The notes beneath the pieces were generated by a model. The model ran no database searches, was not told the origin of the DNA, and was given only the letters and a program-made list of their open reading frames with translations. Positions 1 to 7,308 of a DNA stretch of 21,840 bases are shown piece after piece. Source of the stretch: an uncultured Polyangiaceae bacterium (lineage in GTDB: Bacteria; Myxococcota_A; Polyangia; Polyangiales; Polyangiaceae); contig CALKVR010000593.1 of the NCBI GenBank assembly GCA_938004815.1, forward strand, positions 1 through 21,840, in the 5' to 3' direction. Every line of letters starts with the position of its first letter. The first letter of the stretch is position 1. A program made the translations under genes and the position numbers.

Positions 1-295
1 CGATTCGGTACGTACCGGCGCTGTGCCACGCCATCCGAATGAACAGCGGGCCGTAGTGGCCGAAGTCGGCCGGCCACCAGTCTTTCGAGTCGGTCATCAC
101 GGCGGCGATGTCGCGCTTCAGCGCGGCGTAGTCGATGCTCTTGAACGCCTTCGCGTAGTCGAAGCCCCTGCCCATGGGGTTCGATTTGTCGGAGTGCTGG
201 TGCAAGAGATCGAGCCGAAGCTGCTTCGGCCACCAGTCACGGTTCGACGTTCCTCCGCCAGAGGTGTGATTGAACGGACACTTGCCTTCGGTCAT
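1..295 (-). CDS. katG: Catalase-peroxidase KatG, N-terminal part (cut by window edge)
   Basis: KatG is a cytoplasmic haem enzyme that removes hydrogen peroxide by catalase and peroxidase activity. The 98 residues visible on the minus strand are typical of the family: an opening MTEGKCPFNH, then DWWP, LRLDLLHQHS, SNPMG, DYAALKRD and DWWPADFGHYGPLFIRMAWH. The distal-side catalytic residues are present as Arg87, Trp90 and His91 (the RMAWH motif). The start is the ATG at 295-293, preceded by GAGGAG seven bases upstream, a good ribosome binding site. The gene runs off the left edge, so the proximal haem His and the Met-Tyr-Trp adduct cannot be checked. An OxyR-like palindrome and a -10 box lie 80-110 bases upstream, consistent with peroxide control. 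Family assignment is near certain. Confidence 0.97.
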   Translation of the reverse strand, partial: MTEGKCPFNHTSGGGTSNRDWWPKQLRLDLLHQHSDKSNPMGRGFDYAKAFKSIDYAALKRDIAAVMTDSKDWWPADFGHYGPLFIRMAWHSAGTYRI

Positions 296-374
296 GGCTG
301 CTCTCCTCGCTCGTTCGAGACTGCGGTGTGTAGGGGCAACGTAGGCCGCGACCGTTCGATAGGCCATTCGTCAA

Positions 375-380
375 ATTGTA
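375..380 (-). promoter_or_regulatory. Candidate -10 box of katG promoter
   Basis: On the minus strand the sequence is TACAAT, five of six matches to the sigma-70 -10 consensus, about 80 bases upstream of the katG ATG. No good -35 lies 17 bases upstream. TTGATA is present but with a 20-base spacer. A weak -35 covered by an activator site is usual for OxyR-activated promoters. Predicted from sequence only. Confidence 0.45.
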
Positions 381-386
381 TCGCGC

Positions 387-405
387 TGATAGCTATTGCC
401 TATCA
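387..405. promoter_or_regulatory. OxyR-like palindromic operator upstream of katG
   Basis: A perfect 6-bp inverted repeat TGATAG-N7-CTATCA contains the ATAG-N7-CTAT spacing known for OxyR half-sites. Continuing at the 11-bp period toward katG gives GTAT at 378-381 (3 of 4) and TTCG at 367-370 (2 of 4), so 13 of 16 positions fit the four-element OxyR motif. The site directly abuts the katG -10 box on its upstream side. It also lies within 60 bases of the divergent sugar dehydrogenase gene. No oxyR gene is in the window, so the regulator is inferred from the motif and from katG being a classic OxyR target. Confidence 0.55.
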
Positions 406-442
406 ACGTGCATCGCCGTGAAAGCCGCCTATCGTGGTGCGG

Positions 443-1594
443 ATGAGCGGTGCGCGCCTGGCTGCTGTCGTCTGTGCCTCGGGCGCATGCGCGCTCTTCG
501 CCTGCGACGACGCGGAGACGGATCCGAATTGCCAGCTCGTCGACGACGGCTACGGGCCTGACGGCACCGTCGCGATCACGGCGACGGTCGTGGCCTCGGG
601 GCTCGACGTTCCGTGGTCGATCGCGTTCTTGCCCGAGGGCGACATGCTCGTCACCGAGCGCGCGGGCCGCGTTCGCGTCGTCACGCTCGCCGGCGAGGTG
701 CGCGCGCCCGTCGCCGAGCCGGCCGTCGCCGCGCAGGCCGAGGGCGGCCTCCTGGGCCTCGCGCTCCACCCCGACTTCGCGAACACCGGCTTCTTCTACG
801 TCTATTTGACGGGCGACGAGGGCGGCGAGCGAAAGAACCGCGTCGAGCGCTGGGTGCTCGCGGCCGACCGATCGTCGGCGACGCTCGATCGCGTCATCCT
901 CGGCGGCATCGCCGCATCACACCTGCACGACGGGGGCCGCATCCGCTTCGGGCCCGACGGCATGCTCTACGTGGGCACCGGCGACGGGCGCGAGCCCGAT
1001 CGATCGCAAGACCCCGACGACACGGCCGGCAAGATCCTCCGCATCACGCCCGAGGGCGACGCGCCGGCCGACAATCCCTTCTCGGGCAGCCCCGTGTTCG
1101 TCCTCGGCGTCCGCAACACCCAAGGCTTCGACTGGCGCGACGACGGCGTGCTCGTCGTCACCGACCACGGCCCCAGCGGCGAGTACGAGGGGCGCACCGG
1201 CCACGACGAGGTGAACGTGGTGCAACCAGGCGACAACCTCGGGTGGCCCACGATCTACGCGTGCGAGTCGGGGGCGGGCTTCGTCACGCCGGCGATGACC
1301 TGGAAAGAGGCGCTCCCGCCCGGTGGCGCGTCGTTCTACCGCGGCTCCGCGATCTCGGAGTGGAGCGGCAGCCTCCTCGTCTCGAGCCTCGGCGGCGAGC
1401 ACCTCCAGCGCGTCGTCTTCGATCCCGACGGCGAGCGCGTCGCGTCCCACGACGTCTACCTGCGCGGCGCGCACGGCCGGCTGCGTGAGGTCGTGATGGG
1501 CCCCGACGGTCACCTCTACGTGACGACGAGCAACTGCGACGGCCGCGGCACCTGCGGACCCGAGCAGGATCTCATCTTGCGCATCGCTCGCTGA
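443..1594 (+). CDS. PQQ-dependent sugar dehydrogenase family (GSDH) lipoprotein
   Basis: The protein matches the glucose/sorbosone dehydrogenase fold, a six-bladed beta-propeller that uses PQQ to oxidise sugars outside the cytoplasm. Family hallmarks appear in order: GLDVPWSIAFLPEGDMLVTER, GLLGLALHPDF, LHDGGRIRFGPDGMLYVGTGD, LGVRNTQGFDW and GDNLGWP, ending in the usual LYVTTSN blade. A signal peptide ends in ALFAC, so Cys21 is the likely lipidation site and the enzyme is membrane-anchored. Counted from the ATG at 443 it has 383 residues, close to the usual size. GTG codons at 434 and 437 are in frame and are alternative starts; no strong ribosome site decides. It is divergent from katG. The substrate cannot be told from sequence, and related members include aldose sugar dehydrogenases of Asd/YliI type. 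Confidence 0.88.
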   Translation: MSGARLAAVVCASGACALFACDDAETDPNCQLVDDGYGPDGTVAITATVVASGLDVPWSIAFLPEGDMLVTERAGRVRVVTLAGEVRAPVAEPAVAAQAEGGLLGLALHPDFANTGFFYVYLTGDEGGERKNRVERWVLAADRSSATLDRVILGGIAASHLHDGGRIRFGPDGMLYVGTGDGREPDRSQDPDDTAGKILRITPEGDAPADNPFSGSPVFVLGVRNTQGFDWRDDGVLVVTDHGPSGEYEGRTGHDEVNVVQPGDNLGWPTIYACESGAGFVTPAMTWKEALPPGGASFYRGSAISEWSGSLLVSSLGGEHLQRVVFDPDGERVASHDVYLRGAHGRLREVVMGPDGHLYVTTSNCDGRGTCGPEQDLILRIAR

Positions 1595-1650
1595 GCGCGG
1601 CGAGCGCGAACGGCTTGCAACCATCCGCGGTCGCGCCACACTTTCATGCA

Positions 1651-2313
1651 GTGGTGCCCGAGCCGCTCCGCCGTTGGCTCCCCGCGCTGGAGCTGGTCGC
1701 GTTCGCGACGCTGGTGCGGAGCGTCGCGTTCGACCGGTGGATCACGGTGCTGGTCTCGGCGCTGCTGCTCGCGAGCGTGTTCGGCATTCGGCGCGGCCGG
1801 TCGTGGGGCGTCGCGCTCGCGTTCGCCGCCTCGTTCTTCTTTCCGGCGGCAGCGCTGCTCGGCATGGCCCCGGGCTGGTTCGTCGCCGTCGGCGCCATCG
1901 CGGCCGCGCCGTTCCTGCTCACCTGGCGAGCGTTCGCGCGCCGCGACCGCCAGGCGACGATGTGGCTCGCGGGCCTCTCTGCCGGCGCGGGCTCGCTCAT
2001 CGCGCTCGTGTGGCATCAGGTGGCGTGGTCGCTCTTTTGGACGTTCCCGGCGCTGTTCCCGAGCTTTCGGCCGCAGCACGGGCTGCTCGTCTCCGCGCTC
2101 CTCGCGATCGGGGCCGGCGTCGGCGTGGCTCGCTGGCGGGCGAGCCGGCTCGCGGCCGCGCGCGAAGCGGCGTCGGCCTCGACGGGCGTTCGAATCGCGA
2201 CGCCGGCGCGGATCACCTCGGCGGACACCGACCCCATCGCCGAGTGGGAGGCCGAAGAGGCGCTCCGCGCCGAGCCCGCCGCGCGAACGATGGTCAAACC
2301 GCGATCAGGCTAG
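1651..2313 (+). CDS. Unknown multi-pass membrane protein
   Basis: I do not recognise the family. The protein has about five hydrophobic segments: near residues 10-28 (ELVAFATLV region), 32-48, 55-78, 82-100 and 110-135, with another at 150-165 (LLVSALLAIGAGVGVARW). A charged, Ala/Glu/Arg-rich cytoplasmic tail of about 50 residues follows. Third codon positions are strongly G/C in this frame, which supports it over the other frames. The start is uncertain: GTG at 1651 or 1654 gives about 220 residues, while an in-frame TTG at 1615 would add 12 residues. None has a clear ribosome site. It follows the sugar dehydrogenase gene on the same strand by about 56 bases (20 if TTG is used), so co-transcription is possible. 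Confidence 0.6.
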   Translation: MVPEPLRRWLPALELVAFATLVRSVAFDRWITVLVSALLLASVFGIRRGRSWGVALAFAASFFFPAAALLGMAPGWFVAVGAIAAAPFLLTWRAFARRDRQATMWLAGLSAGAGSLIALVWHQVAWSLFWTFPALFPSFRPQHGLLVSALLAIGAGVGVARWRASRLAAAREAASASTGVRIATPARITSADTDPIAEWEAEEALRAEPAARTMVKPRSG

Positions 2314-2335
2314 GGTCCGGCGGGCATACACCGTC

Positions 2336-2824
2336 ATGCTTCGCCTTTCTTTGGTCCTGGTTGGCGTACTGGGCGCCGCGTGCGGTGGTGTGGTCGTCCT
2401 CGAAGAAGACGACGATGGCGCGGGGGGCTCGAGCGCCGGCCCCGGCAGCTCGAGCGCGAGCTCGTCCAAGAGCGCGTCCGCGAGCACGACCAACGCGAGC
2501 GCCAGCAGCAGCAGCGGCGGCGCGACCTGCGCGAGCCTCGAGGCCGCGTTTCAGCAGGCGGTCGCCGCCGCCCAGAGCTGCAACCCGTTCCTGAGCATCC
2601 CGCAGTGCTCGCTCATCGTCGACGATAGGTGTGGCTGCCCGACCATCGTGCTGAACGAGACCGCGCCCGATCTCGTCCAGGCCGTTCAGCAGGCGTACGC
2701 CGCCTGGGTGAACGCCGGGTGCGGGCCGCTCGACTGCGGGTTCTGCGACCCCGCCGAGGGCGGTGGGTGCTCGCAGAACCCCGACGGCCAAACGGGCACG
2801 TGCGTGGGCTTCACCACGTTCTGA
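2336..2824 (+). CDS. Unknown lipoprotein with Ser-rich tether and Cys-rich C-terminal domain
   Basis: This is a 162-residue predicted lipoprotein: the signal peptide is MLRLSLVLVGVLGAAC, with Cys16 as the probable lipidation site. An acidic patch (EEDDD) and a Ser/Ala/Gly-rich linker at about residues 28-62 precede a compact domain of about 100 residues. That domain holds roughly nine cysteines, including CGC and LDCGFCD, likely disulfide-bonded after export. The pattern is common in lipoproteins of Polyangiales, but I cannot assign a function. The ATG at 2336 has no strong ribosome site. The stop lies 14 bases from the stop of the convergent lipoprotein gene on the other strand. A longer frame reading in from 1646 is a GC-rich extension across the previous gene and was not used. 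Confidence 0.8.
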   Translation: MLRLSLVLVGVLGAACGGVVVLEEDDDGAGGSSAGPGSSSASSSKSASASTTNASASSSSGGATCASLEAAFQQAVAAAQSCNPFLSIPQCSLIVDDRCGCPTIVLNETAPDLVQAVQQAYAAWVNAGCGPLDCGFCDPAEGGGCSQNPDGQTGTCVGFTTF

Positions 2825-2838
2825 TCGATCGCCCGGCG

Positions 2839-3288
2839 TCACCGGCACTCGGGGGGCAGCACGTAGCCTGGCCGCTTGTGCTTCTCCACGAGCGCCGGCA
2901 GGCGATCGAGCTTCTCTTGACACTTCTCACGCGTCGCGCCGTCGAGATGCTTGTGGAAGGAGTCGAGGCACTTGGGATCGAACAGACCGCATAGCTCCAT
3001 GCTGACGCGCGTCGTACAAGTCGACGCCTTGGTGCAGAGCGCCGCCGTGTCGAGCTCGCTCGCGGGCGCGCCGACCGCCGCGTCGACCGCGCCCGGCTCC
3101 GCGTCGGAGCCACCCTCACCAGTCGACGCGTTCGCTTCGGCTTCGACCTCCACCTCCAGGCTCGCATCCGCCGAGATGGCCGGCCCATCGTGGGCCGGCG
3201 CGGGCGGCATCGACCCCGCAGGGTGGGGAACGAAGGCACAGGCGGTGAGGAGGACCGAGCAAACCGTGAGACCAGCGAGAGTTTTCAT
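2839..3288 (-). CDS. Unknown small lipoprotein
   Basis: The 149-residue product has a clear lipoprotein signal peptide, MKTLAGLTVCSVLLTAC, with lipobox LLTAC and Cys17. Residues 18-80 form a Pro/Ala/Glu-rich, low-complexity tether (EVEVEAEANAS). The C-terminal 65 residues hold six cysteines (LCTKASTC, LCGLFDPKC, KCQ, ECR), which suggests a small disulfide-stabilised domain outside the inner membrane. I do not recognise the family. The gene is divergent from the SDR gene at 3433 and convergent with the Ser-rich lipoprotein ending at 2824. The two lipoproteins share architecture (lipid anchor, tether, small Cys-rich domain) but no obvious sequence similarity. Confidence 0.75.
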   Translation of the reverse strand: MKTLAGLTVCSVLLTACAFVPHPAGSMPPAPAHDGPAISADASLEVEVEAEANASTGEGGSDAEPGAVDAAVGAPASELDTAALCTKASTCTTRVSMELCGLFDPKCLDSFHKHLDGATREKCQEKLDRLPALVEKHKRPGYVLPPECR

Positions 3289-3432
3289 AGGTACGGGAGC
3301 CAGTCGGCGCCCGGCCCGAACCCGTCACGCGGCGCTCCGTCTTTTTTCGCCCGACCGCGCAACTTCGGGCCCCCGTCCGATCGTCTTCGCAGGAGGCAGA
3401 GGCCCGCGTGGCTCTCGCCGAGAGGAGACGTC

Positions 3433-4191
3433 ATGGAAAAGGCTCATCAACTCCGCGGTAAGACGGCGCTCGTGGTCGGCGCGAGCTCGGGTGTCGGCCG
3501 CGAGGTCGCCCGGCAACTGGCGACGGCGGGTGCACGGGTCGTAGCGGTCGCGCGCGGCGCGGAGGCGCTCGAATCGCTGGCCAAAGAGACGGACGGCATC
3601 CGCGCGGTGCCCGGCGACGCTACGGACGCCGTCTTCGCCGAGAAGCTCGTCCGCGACCACAGCCCCGACGCCATCGTCCTGCTCGCCGGGGTCGTGCCCA
3701 AGATGGCGGCGTTTCACGAGCTCGACTGGGACACGTTCTCGGAGGCGTGGAACAATGACGTGAAGCTCTCGTTCCACGTCATGCGCGCCGCGCTCGATCT
3801 CCCCCTCCGCCCAGGCAGCACCGTCATCCTCGGCTCGAGCGGCGCCGCCATCAACGGCTCCCACCTCTCCGGCGGCTACGCGGGCGCCAAGCGCATGCAG
3901 TGGCTGATGGCCGGCTACGCGCAAAAGCACTGCGACGCCAAGGGCCTCGGCATCCGCTGCATCGCATTCCTGCCGACGCAGCTCGTCGAGGGCACGCGCA
4001 CCGCCGAGATCGCGTCGACGACCTATGGGGCATCGCTCGGCATGTCGTCCCGCGCGTACATGGATCGCTTCGAGGTCCCGATCGACGCGTCGAAGGTCGC
4101 GGTAGGGATCGTGTCGGCCATCGTCGGGGAGGTTCCGGCGGGCGTCACCGCCGTCACCGTCTCGGGCAAAGGGGTCCAGCCGCTCCCATGA
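3433..4191 (+). CDS. Short-chain dehydrogenase/reductase (SDR)
   Basis: This is a classical cytoplasmic NAD(P)-dependent SDR of 252 residues with a Rossmann fold. The cofactor loop GASSGVG is at residues 16-22, the structural Asn at 108 (NND), the catalytic Ser at 135/136 (ILGSSGA) and the YxxxK motif at Tyr149-Lys153. The start is the ATG at 3433, preceded by AGAGGAG with good spacing. An upstream in-frame extension to 3190 crosses the divergent lipoprotein gene and is not credible. Its last four bases overlap the sigma-factor start (ATGA), which indicates translational coupling. The substrate is unknown. Oxidoreductases are commonly encoded beside ECF sigma factors with SnoaL-like tails, so it may be part of the response that sigma factor governs. 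Confidence 0.9.
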   Translation: MEKAHQLRGKTALVVGASSGVGREVARQLATAGARVVAVARGAEALESLAKETDGIRAVPGDATDAVFAEKLVRDHSPDAIVLLAGVVPKMAAFHELDWDTFSEAWNNDVKLSFHVMRAALDLPLRPGSTVILGSSGAAINGSHLSGGYAGAKRMQWLMAGYAQKHCDAKGLGIRCIAFLPTQLVEGTRTAEIASTTYGASLGMSSRAYMDRFEVPIDASKVAVGIVSAIVGEVPAGVTAVTVSGKGVQPLP

Positions 4192-5087
4192 CGAGCCCCG
4201 ACGAGCCGGGGGTGCTCCCCGCGATCGCTCACGGTCGAGAGCGCTTCCTCGAGCTCGTCGGAGCCATCCGCCCGGAGCTCCATCGGTACTGCGCGCGCAT
4301 GACGGGCACTGTCTTCGACGGCGAAGACGTCGTGCAAGAGACGCTCGCCAAGGCGCACTATGCCCTCGGCGAGATGGAGGACATGCCCGCCCTCCGTCCC
4401 TGGCTCTTTCGGATCGCCCACAACACCGCCATGGACTTTCTCCGGCGCTACGAGCGAAAGAACGTCGATATCGTCGCCGAGGTCCCCGAGGCTCCGCGCG
4501 ACGACGACGCCGGCCCCGACCCGGCGCTCGTCGAGGCGGCGCTCGAGGTGTTCGTCGCCTTGCCGCCAGCGCAGCGGAGCGCGCTCGTGTTGAAAGACGT
4601 CCTCGGGCAGTCGCTCGAGGAGACGGCGGCGACGATGGGCACCACCGTCTCGGCGGTGAAGTCTGCGCTCGTCAGGGGCCGGGCCACCGTCGCTCGGCGC
4701 GCGCAACCGGCCCCGCGCCCGGCCATCTCGGAGGCCGAGCGCCGCAAGGTCGAGCGGTACGCCGATCTCTTCAACGCCCGCGACTGGGACGGCTTGCGCG
4801 CGCTCATGGGCGAAGAGTCGCGGCTCGATCTCGTGTCGCGCTGGCAGCGCGGCGGTGCGGGGGCGGCGCGCTACTTCACGCGGTATGCCGAGGTCGCCGA
4901 CGACGAACGGTTGCGCGCCGTCGCCGGCACGCTCGACGGCGCCGCCGTGATCGCCGTCTTCGCCGCGGGCGCCCGAGAGCCGTCGTATTTCATCCGCGTC
5001 GAGTGGGCGGGCGACCGCGTCGGGCTCATCCGCGATTTCCGCTACGTGCCCTACATCTCGACCTCGGCGAGGTTCGTCCCGGGCTGA
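4188..5087 (+). CDS. ECF RNA polymerase sigma factor with C-terminal SnoaL-like domain
   Basis: The 299-residue protein is an extracytoplasmic-function sigma factor. Region sigma2 spans about residues 20-90, with DGEDVVQETLAKA and RPWLFRIAHNTAMDFLRR. Region sigma4 spans about 115-170, with LPPAQRSALVLKDVLGQSLEETA and the helix-turn-helix GTTVSAVKSALVRGR. Residues 185-299 form an NTF2/SnoaL-like domain (FNARDWDGLRALM, then DLVSRWQRGG). Such tails replace a separate anti-sigma factor in groups like ECF41 and related ones, where the tail both supports and restrains activity. I did not see the DGGGK motif known for ECF41, so the exact group is open. No anti-sigma gene is adjacent. The ATG overlaps the SDR stop by four bases, and the longer reading frame upstream is a shadow of the SDR gene. 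Confidence 0.92.
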   Translation: MTSPDEPGVLPAIAHGRERFLELVGAIRPELHRYCARMTGTVFDGEDVVQETLAKAHYALGEMEDMPALRPWLFRIAHNTAMDFLRRYERKNVDIVAEVPEAPRDDDAGPDPALVEAALEVFVALPPAQRSALVLKDVLGQSLEETAATMGTTVSAVKSALVRGRATVARRAQPAPRPAISEAERRKVERYADLFNARDWDGLRALMGEESRLDLVSRWQRGGAGAARYFTRYAEVADDERLRAVAGTLDGAAVIAVFAAGAREPSYFIRVEWAGDRVGLIRDFRYVPYISTSARFVPG

Positions 5088-5108
5088 CGCGCTATGCTCG
5101 GCGCGCCG

Positions 5109-5738
5109 ATGGCCCCCGTCATCCCGGACCCGAAGCGCATCAAGTCGTTCAAGACGCAGGCCGCCTTCGAAGCGTGGCTCGAACAGAACCACGATCGCGC
5201 GCCCGAGATCTGGATCAAGATGCACAAGAAGGCTTCGGGCCTCGCGTCGATCGACTGGGCCGAGGCCGTCGACGTTTGCCTCTGCTGGGGCTGGATCGAC
5301 GGCATTCGCAAGGGCTTCGACGAGACGTCGTTCCTTCAGCGGTACACCCCACGGCGCAAGCGCAGCGTGTGGAGCCAGATCAACCGCGACAACGTCGAGC
5401 GCCTCATCGCCGCGGGCCGCATGACGCCGCACGGCCTGCGCGAGGTCGACGCCGCCAAGGCCGACGGCCGCTGGGCCGCGGCCTACGCGCCGATCCGCGC
5501 CACGACGACCCAGACGATCCCCGACGATCTGCGCGCCGCGATCGCCAAGAGCGCGCGCGCCAAGAGGACGTTTGCTCTGCTCGACAAGACGAACCTCTTC
5601 GCGCTGGCGTACCGCACCAACGCGATGAAGACGCCGGCCGGTCGCGAGAAAAAGATCGCCGCGCTCGTCCAGATGCTCGCGCGGGGCGAGACGATCGTGC
5701 CCATCCGCAAAACGCGCGCGAAAAAGACCGGCGAATAG
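5109..5738 (+). CDS. YdeI/OmpD-associated family protein
   Basis: The roughly 209-residue protein carries the hallmarks of the YdeI/OmdA family: IPDPKRIKSFKTQAAFEAWLEQNHDRAPEIWIK at the start, then the conserved core DVCLCWGWIDGIRKGFDETSFLQRYTPRR and SVWSQINRDNVERLI. The basic C-terminal half (RTFALLDKTNLFALAYR, then KTPAGREKKI) is the second family domain. Members are cytoplasmic; some are linked to antimicrobial-peptide or bacteriocin tolerance, but the biochemical role is not settled. The ATG at 5109 matches where homologues usually begin. An in-frame ATG at 5094 would add five residues. It follows the ECF gene by 6-21 bases and ends 14 bases before the TetR start, so all are probably on one transcript. 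Confidence 0.88.
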   Translation: MAPVIPDPKRIKSFKTQAAFEAWLEQNHDRAPEIWIKMHKKASGLASIDWAEAVDVCLCWGWIDGIRKGFDETSFLQRYTPRRKRSVWSQINRDNVERLIAAGRMTPHGLREVDAAKADGRWAAAYAPIRATTTQTIPDDLRAAIAKSARAKRTFALLDKTNLFALAYRTNAMKTPAGREKKIAALVQMLARGETIVPIRKTRAKKTGE

Positions 5739-5752
5739 TATCCTCGAGCGGC

Positions 5753-6424
5753 TTGAGCCCCATCGACGACATCGTTCGACGGTACTACCGGCGCGAGCCC
5801 AAGCAGTCTCGCTCGCGCGCGCTCGTCTCGGCGGTGCTGCAGGCGACCGACGAGCTCCTCCGGCGCGGCGATCCGCTCGAGCAGGTGACGGTCGAGCGCG
5901 TCAGCGATCGCGCCGGCATCGGCATGGGCACGTTCTACGAGTACTTCGCCAGCAAGGACTCGGTGCTCGGCGTGCTGATCGGCAAGGTCACGCGCGCCAA
6001 CTTCGACGATCTGGCGCGCAAGCTCGACGCGCTGGAGCACGAAACGCTCGACGAGCTGACCCTCGCGTTCGCGCGCTGCGTGACCGACGTGTACCTCGCG
6101 CACCCCAACCGGACCCGTACGATCATCGAGGCGGTCGGGCGGCTGGGCCTGGGCGGCCTGGTGAACGACGAAAAGGACCGCTTCGCCGAGCTGCTCGCCG
6201 CGCGCGCCTCGCGCTTCTTGCCGGGCGAGCACCCCGCGGCGGTCGCGGCGACGATGCGCGTGCTCGCCGACTCCGCGATGGGCGTGCTGCTCTTCGCGTC
6301 GTTGCGGGGCGGCCCGGTCGACACCCACCGCGTCGCAGACGAGCTCGCCGCGATCGGCAGCGCCACCATCGCTCGCCGGCACGCCGCGGGGATGCGGGCC
6401 TACGCCGACGCGCGGGCCCACTGA
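5753..6424 (+). CDS. TetR/AcrR family transcriptional regulator
   Basis: This is a 223-residue TetR-type repressor. The N-terminal DNA-binding domain spans about residues 18-75, with the helix-turn-helix core VTVERVSDRAGIGMGTFYEYFASKDSVL. An all-helical ligand-binding domain follows (FDDLARKLDAL, TRTIIEAVGRLGLGGL, DSAMGVLLFASL). The only reasonable start in frame after the YdeI stop is TTG at 5753. No ATG or GTG lies before the DNA-binding domain, and the ribosome site is weak. A much longer frame upstream is a shadow of YdeI and the sigma gene. It is the last gene of the SDR/ECF/YdeI/TetR run. TetR regulators often control their own operon, so it may repress this cassette; the ligand is unknown. 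Confidence 0.88.
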   Translation: MSPIDDIVRRYYRREPKQSRSRALVSAVLQATDELLRRGDPLEQVTVERVSDRAGIGMGTFYEYFASKDSVLGVLIGKVTRANFDDLARKLDALEHETLDELTLAFARCVTDVYLAHPNRTRTIIEAVGRLGLGGLVNDEKDRFAELLAARASRFLPGEHPAAVAATMRVLADSAMGVLLFASLRGGPVDTHRVADELAAIGSATIARRHAAGMRAYADARAH

Positions 6425-6442
6425 ACAGTGTACGGGCGCGTC
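6407..6442. terminator. Candidate bidirectional terminator hairpin between convergent genes
   Basis: Outer arms GACGCGC (6407-6413) and GCGCGTC (6436-6442) enclose inner arms CACTG (6419-6423) and CAGTG (6426-6430) around an AA centre, with a symmetric five-base internal loop. The structure overlaps the TetR stop codon and lies next to the stop of the convergent lamin-tail lipoprotein. There is no T-tract, so it is a hairpin-only candidate. Confidence 0.35.
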
Positions 6443-6445
6443 TGG

Positions 6446-7276
6446 CTACGGGATCGTCTGGCCGGGGTTGAGCAGCCCGCGCGACGCGAGCGACGGTGGC
6501 TGCCACACGAAGTCGGCGTAGGCCTGCCCCGTGCCCGTCAGCTGGAGCGAGAGACCGATGATGGTGGTGTCGGGCTCGCTCGCGACGATATCGACGCTCC
6601 CGAGGCCGATGGCCGGCCCGTCTTGCCCGCTGAACCCGCCCTCGTAGCTCAGGAACAGCACCACGTCGTCGAAAGGATCGACGAGCGCGAGCCCGTCGGG
6701 GCTGCCGTTCTGCATGCCCGACTTCGGGAACCAGATGGCGCCGACCCCGTTCTCTTCGTCGGGGATGACCCCGTCGAGCGGGACGGTGTCGTAGGAGAGG
6801 CCGTCCGAGCCGCTGTAGAGGACGACCGACCAACCGAAGAGGTCGGTGCCGGCGGGCCCCGCCACCTCGATGCCCTCGTCGACGTCCGCGCCGTTGTTGT
6901 CGTAGTGGAGCTCGTTGATCCAGGGCAAGCCGGGGGCGGCGCCGCCGGAGCCGCTCGTGGAGGCGTTCGAGCTGATCGACGACGACGACGTGGTGGTCAC
7001 CGCCGACGACGAGGCCGACGCGCCACCGTCGCCCCCGGCTCCGCTCGATGCGCTGCTCGTCGCGAGCTCCGAAGGACACGCGAGGTTGGGCCCGAGCCGG
7101 CATTCGGCGAAGCCGTTGCCCTGCTCGTTGCACTGCTTCTGGCCCTCTTGCCCGGCCTCGCAGCGGCAGAAGACGAAGTCGCCCGGGTTGCATATCGGCT
7201 CCGTCTCCGCCGAGTCGCCGCCGCAAGCGAAGACACCCAGCCACAGAGCAAGCACCCCGGACGTGCTCCAGCGCAT
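6446..7276 (-). CDS. Lipoprotein with Cys-rich N-terminus, Ser-rich tether and lamin-tail (LTD) domain
   Basis: This is a 276-residue predicted lipoprotein. The signal peptide ends VFAC with Cys18. A Cys-rich segment at residues 29-67 (CNPGDFVFCRCEAGQEG, then CNEQGNGFAECRLG) resembles a short repeat seen in many myxobacterial surface proteins. A Ser/Thr/Gly/Ala tether occupies about 73-116. Residues 117-276 match the lamin-tail domain fold (WINELHYDNNGADVDEGIEVAG, GWSVVLYSG, GAIWFPKSGMQNGSPDGLALVD, ending LLNPGQT). Bacterial LTD domains are extracellular beta-sandwiches, often attached to nucleases or surface proteins, but here the domain stands alone. The ATG at 7276 has no visible ribosome site; its signal peptide supports the choice. 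It lies 32 bases downstream of the DUF1554-like lipoprotein gene on the same strand. Confidence 0.85.
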   Translation of the reverse strand: MRWSTSGVLALWLGVFACGGDSAETEPICNPGDFVFCRCEAGQEGQKQCNEQGNGFAECRLGPNLACPSELATSSASSGAGGDGGASASSSAVTTTSSSSISSNASTSGSGGAAPGLPWINELHYDNNGADVDEGIEVAGPAGTDLFGWSVVLYSGSDGLSYDTVPLDGVIPDEENGVGAIWFPKSGMQNGSPDGLALVDPFDDVVLFLSYEGGFSGQDGPAIGLGSVDIVASEPDTTIIGLSLQLTGTGQAYADFVWQPPSLASRGLLNPGQTIP

Positions 7277-7308
7277 ACGAAGAGGGAGCGTAGCCGAAGC
7301 TGCTGCGG

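Noticed and set aside
1646..2335. Extension of the Ser-rich lipoprotein frame upstream over the membrane-protein gene
   Set aside because: The translation is Arg/Ser-rich and lacks hydrophobic structure. A signal peptide starts at 2336.
3289..3432. ECF41-type promoter (TGTCACA with CGTC) upstream of the SDR gene
   Set aside because: CGTCACG and CGTC occur, but the spacing is far too short, so no convincing sigma-factor promoter was found.
4023..5432. 469-codon minus-strand open frame
   Set aside because: It lies antisense to the ECF sigma gene and parts of its neighbours; composition is Arg/Asp/Glu/His-rich and no motif is seen.
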